8,747 nt of DNA. Origin: Gammaproteobacteria bacterium. GTDB lineage: Bacteria > Pseudomonadota > Gammaproteobacteria > GCA-001735895. How positions within the stretch are numbered: the stretch's first letter is position 1; every line of letters starts with the position of its first letter. Of the stretch, positions 6,282 through 8,747 are shown one piece after another. The position numbers and the translations under genes are program-made. The notes under the pieces are model-generated. The model made no database searches and was not told the origin of the DNA. It worked only from the letters and a program-made list of their open reading frames with translations. The DNA is taken from positions 1-8,747 of the forward strand of contig JAASSH010000057.1 in NCBI GenBank assembly GCA_021767985.1, given 5' to 3'.

Positions 6282-8648
6282 CTAGCCCAGGGTCTTGATT
6301 GCCAGAATGGCCTGGTTGCGCAGGGTTTTCAACAGGCTCAGCTGGCTGTCGGAAATGTTAATCGACTCGGCACTCGCGCTATCGATATAAATCAGGGCAA
6401 TCGGTTTTTGCTTGATCACGATCGGGAAAATGGTGAAGCTGCGCGCGGCGATGTTCTGGTGATACCAGGCGGGAATCTTGTCGTGTATCTTTTCGTCGCG
6501 GGTGTCCTCGATACGAATATCGACATTGTTTTTAAAGGCCACCTGAAACACGTCGGAGCGGGCTGCCAACGGTATCGAAAAGTGCTCGATGACCTGATCG
6601 ACGTCTTCGCCGTAACCGAATCGGGCCCTGATACAGGTGTTTTGCGGGTCCTTCAGGCATAACACGACGCGCGCGCCGCCGAGCGCGCGGTAAATGGTTT
6701 CGAGGATCATCTGCATCACCTGGTTGATACTGCACTCGCCGGTCAGGGTATTGGTAATGTCCTGAATGCCGTCGGTCAGTATCTTGTCGGCCGACTGTGA
6801 CAGCGGATCGGCCTGTTCCACCAGTATCTCCACGCTGTCCGCGGCACCGAACTCCTGCTTCTGAGTTTGCTTCTGCAGGGACTCGGGTTCCTGGTTGCCG
6901 CTGGAAGAAATCTGCTGGTAGTAAAGGCTTTTGTCGAGATCGAACTGGATCAGGCGCGAGAACTGGGTCAACTCCTTGTGGCAGTTTTCCAGTAACTCGG
7001 ACACCCGGCTCTCGTCGAGTGCCAGGACCGTGGAGAACTGCTCGGTAAGGGTCTTGATGGCCGGCGCCTGCTGCTGCAGCGGCAGCGTCAGGCAGGCGCC
7101 GAGCGCGCTGCTGAATTGCGCGATCAGGTGAAGGGATTCTCCGGGGGTACTCGCTTCGGGTAAATCGTCGAAGTTGAGTGGCTGCATGCTGTCGGTTATC
7201 AGGCTGGGGAATCCCCATTCGCGCGCTACCGTCATGCCCAGCCGCGCGTAGCTGATGCCCAGTACCTGGATCACCGCCGCCTCCTCGCTGCAGTCCCGCT
7301 GCAGCATCATCTTGTCGATCGCGCGCGCTTCGTCGTGAAGATAAAACGCGACCAGCATCTTACCGAGCTGTTGCAGCAAAGCGCACAGAAAAGCTTCCTC
7401 GTGATTCGCAATTTTAAGCGAGTTTGCCAGCGAGTTTGCCAGCAGGCCGCTGAACAGGGCCTGCACCGCGTTCTCTTTCAGTTGCGAGGCCTGCAGTTTG
7501 TTTTGCATGTGCTCGAACAGCATCAATCCGGTGGCGAGACTGCGCACGGGATTGATGCCGAGCATAACGACGGCCCGTGAAATGGTGCTGATCTTGCCGC
7601 CACCGCGGTTGTAGTAGGCTGAGTTGACCAGGCGCAGCACCTTGTTCGTCAGCGAGTAATCCTTGAGTATCGTGTTCGAGACGTTGGTCAGACTTTCGGT
7701 ATCGCTGGTCGATGCCTGGTTCAGTACGCTGATGGTATGGGAAAAGGCTGGAAAGTCTTTCTTGTGGCGTATGCGCCGCAGCAGGAACTTGACGGTGGCA
7801 TCGCTGTTATCCGATGCCGCCGCAACCGCATCCAGCGCGAGATAATCGTTTAACGCCTGCAGCATTGCATCGGCATCCGGGTAACGTTGAGCCGGGTCCT
7901 TTTCCAGCGATTTCATAATCAGTGCATCGAGGCGTTCGTCGATATCTCCATTGACCCGGGATGGCGGAGTGGCTTCTTTATTGGCGATGGCGTTGATCAC
8001 CTGGTAAACGTCTTTGCCGGTAAATGCCGGCTTACCGGTTAGCAGTTCGTAACAGACCAGTCCGATCGAGAACACGTCGGATACCTTTTGATGCTTGTGC
8101 GTCTCGAGGTACTCGGGGGCCATGTATTGAGGCGTGCCGTAGAGCGCATCGCTGTCCCTGCCGGCCGCATCGGTCAGAAAGGCGAGGCCGAAATCGGCTA
8201 TTTTTGCCTGCCCCTGCTCGCTCAGCATGATATTGGCGGGTTTGATATCGCAATGCACGATGTCCTGGGCATGAGCCGCGGCCGCACCCTGCAGGATATC
8301 GCGCATGATGCCGATTTTCTGATCCAGGCTGCAGCCCTGACGAATCTTGCTCTTCAGGGATTCGCCGTCGATAAACTCGAGCACCAGGTAGGGAGCGTTA
8401 TCCTGCATGCCAATGTCGAAAATGCTGACGATGTTGGAATGTTGCAGCTTGCTGACGGTGCGCGCTTCGGCCAGCAACTGATCGATGTTGCCGTCGAGCT
8501 TAAGTCCGGTTTTCAGATTGACCGACTTGATGGCGACCTTGCGATTCAGATCCGGATCGTCCGCAAGGTAAACGATACCCTGGTTACCCTGGCCGAGTAT
8601 CTGGTGGATATTGAAGCGATCAATTTTTTGCGGAAAGCTGGTTGCCAC
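6282..8648 (-). CDS. Ser/Thr protein kinase-HDOD-GAF fusion regulator
   Basis: A 788-residue cytosolic protein without membrane helices. The kinase domain (about 12-270) has GQGNQG (19-24), Lys41 of VAIK, Glu61 of the C helix, Asp134 and Asn139 of the catalytic loop, DFG (152-154) and APE (177-179), so it should be catalytically competent; the loop reads HCD instead of HRD at 132-134. An HDOD domain (about 285-490) follows, with typical VLRLVNSAYYN and AVVMLGINPVRSLA segments. Then come a helical region, a Gln/Ser-rich linker (about 575-615) and a GAF domain (about 618-788). HDOD domains are non-enzymatic signalling modules, and GAF domains bind small ligands, so this is probably a sensor kinase controlling a stress or second-messenger response. 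The start is GTG (8646-8648) with a weak GAAG ribosome binding site; no ATG is available before the kinase fold. Targets are unknown. Confidence 0.93.
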   Translation of the reverse strand: MATSFPQKIDRFNIHQILGQGNQGIVYLADDPDLNRKVAIKSVNLKTGLKLDGNIDQLLAEARTVSKLQHSNIVSIFDIGMQDNAPYLVLEFIDGESLKSKIRQGCSLDQKIGIMRDILQGAAAAHAQDIVHCDIKPANIMLSEQGQAKIADFGLAFLTDAAGRDSDALYGTPQYMAPEYLETHKHQKVSDVFSIGLVCYELLTGKPAFTGKDVYQVINAIANKEATPPSRVNGDIDERLDALIMKSLEKDPAQRYPDADAMLQALNDYLALDAVAAASDNSDATVKFLLRRIRHKKDFPAFSHTISVLNQASTSDTESLTNVSNTILKDYSLTNKVLRLVNSAYYNRGGGKISTISRAVVMLGINPVRSLATGLMLFEHMQNKLQASQLKENAVQALFSGLLANSLANSLKIANHEEAFLCALLQQLGKMLVAFYLHDEARAIDKMMLQRDCSEEAAVIQVLGISYARLGMTVAREWGFPSLITDSMQPLNFDDLPEASTPGESLHLIAQFSSALGACLTLPLQQQAPAIKTLTEQFSTVLALDESRVSELLENCHKELTQFSRLIQFDLDKSLYYQQISSSGNQEPESLQKQTQKQEFGAADSVEILVEQADPLSQSADKILTDGIQDITNTLTGECSINQVMQMILETIYRALGGARVVLCLKDPQNTCIRARFGYGEDVDQVIEHFSIPLAARSDVFQVAFKNNVDIRIEDTRDEKIHDKIPAWYHQNIAARSFTIFPIVIKQKPIALIYIDSASAESINISDSQLSLLKTLRNQAILAIKTLG
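7418..7441. repeat. Perfect 12-bp tandem duplication inside the HDOD coding region
   Basis: The 12-mer GCGAGTTTGCCA occurs at 7418-7429 and again immediately at 7430-7441. It is in frame with the kinase-HDOD-GAF gene and encodes a repeated four-residue unit (LANSLANS, residues about 403-410) in a predicted helix. Adding four residues is just over one helical turn, so the frame and perhaps the fold are preserved. It looks like a recent slippage event. Confidence 0.8.
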
Positions 8649-8654
8649 GTCAAA

Positions 8655-8683
8655 CTTCAGGACTATGTCTTAACTAAAGTATA
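8655..8683 (-). promoter_or_regulatory. Candidate -10 box and ribosome binding site for the kinase gene
   Basis: On the - strand TATACT lies at 8678-8683, 29 nt before the GTG, matching the sigma-70 -10 consensus at five of six positions. GAAG at 8656-8659 lies 7 nt before the GTG and could serve as a weak ribosome binding site. I see no good -35 hexamer at 16-18 nt spacing, so the call is tentative; an imperfect hairpin (AGACTCC...GGACGTCT, about 8685-8703) overlaps the upstream flank. Confidence 0.35.
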
Positions 8684-8708
8684 GACGTCCGCCCGGAGTC
8701 TGCTGTTC

Positions 8709-8747
8709 TCAGTCGGGTTCCTGCACCAGCACCCAGGGTTTTACCAC
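8709..8747 (-). CDS. Possible 3' end of an upstream gene (last 12 codons)
   Basis: One - strand frame is open from the right edge to a TGA at 8709-8711 and reads VVKPWVLVQEPD. It lies just ahead of the kinase gene in the same direction, and the composition is protein-like. Twelve codons are too few to recognise a family, and other frames are also open over this stretch. Confidence 0.22.
   Translation of the reverse strand: MVKPWVLVQEPD

Noticed and set aside
6279..6288. Palindrome GGGCTAGCCC across the kinase stop codon
   Set aside because: Short, single copy and partly coding; no evidence that it is a binding site or attachment site.
8088..8684. 198-codon + strand open frame opposite the kinase
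   Set aside because: Antisense to unmistakable kinase motifs; a shadow frame favoured by the codon bias of the real gene.

Overview
The window looks like chromosomal DNA of a gammaproteobacterium, probably environmental. GC is moderate (roughly 55% by eye) and coding is dense. The gene families fit this group: a HAMP-PAS-GGDEF-EAL protein, a DUF1820 protein, a GrxC-type glutaredoxin and a Ser/Thr kinase-HDOD-GAF fusion. The lineage is inferred from gene families and style only. No rRNA, tRNA, CRISPR array, insertion sequence or phage gene was seen.

Left part (1-2067, + strand): the 3' portion of a large membrane-anchored cyclic-di-GMP protein. Its reading frame runs open to base 1, so the true start lies outside the window. 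A 153-bp convergent intergenic stretch follows, holding one plausible Rho-independent terminator.

Middle and right (2221-8648, - strand): seven tightly packed genes read right to left. They are a Ser/Thr kinase-HDOD-GAF sensor/regulator, a small glutaredoxin, a DUF1820 protein, a family-2 glycosyltransferase, an MTA/SAH-nucleosidase-like protein, a spore-photoproduct-lyase-like radical SAM protein, and a short-chain dehydrogenase. The last four are separated by -7, +2 and -8 nt, which strongly suggests one translationally coupled unit. The first three may belong to the same transcript (gaps of 79, 9 and 23 nt) or may be separate. The right edge (8649-8747) holds a weak promoter candidate and possibly the last codons of another - strand gene.

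The most interesting unit is the four-gene cassette of glycosyltransferase, adenine-nucleoside hydrolase, radical SAM enzyme and SDR reductase. A nucleosidase beside a radical SAM enzyme could clear 5'-deoxyadenosine or process an adenosylated product. The logic recalls the HpnH/HpnG step of hopanoid side-chain synthesis, but here the radical SAM protein is of the spore-photoproduct-lyase type. Its substrate cannot be read from the sequence.
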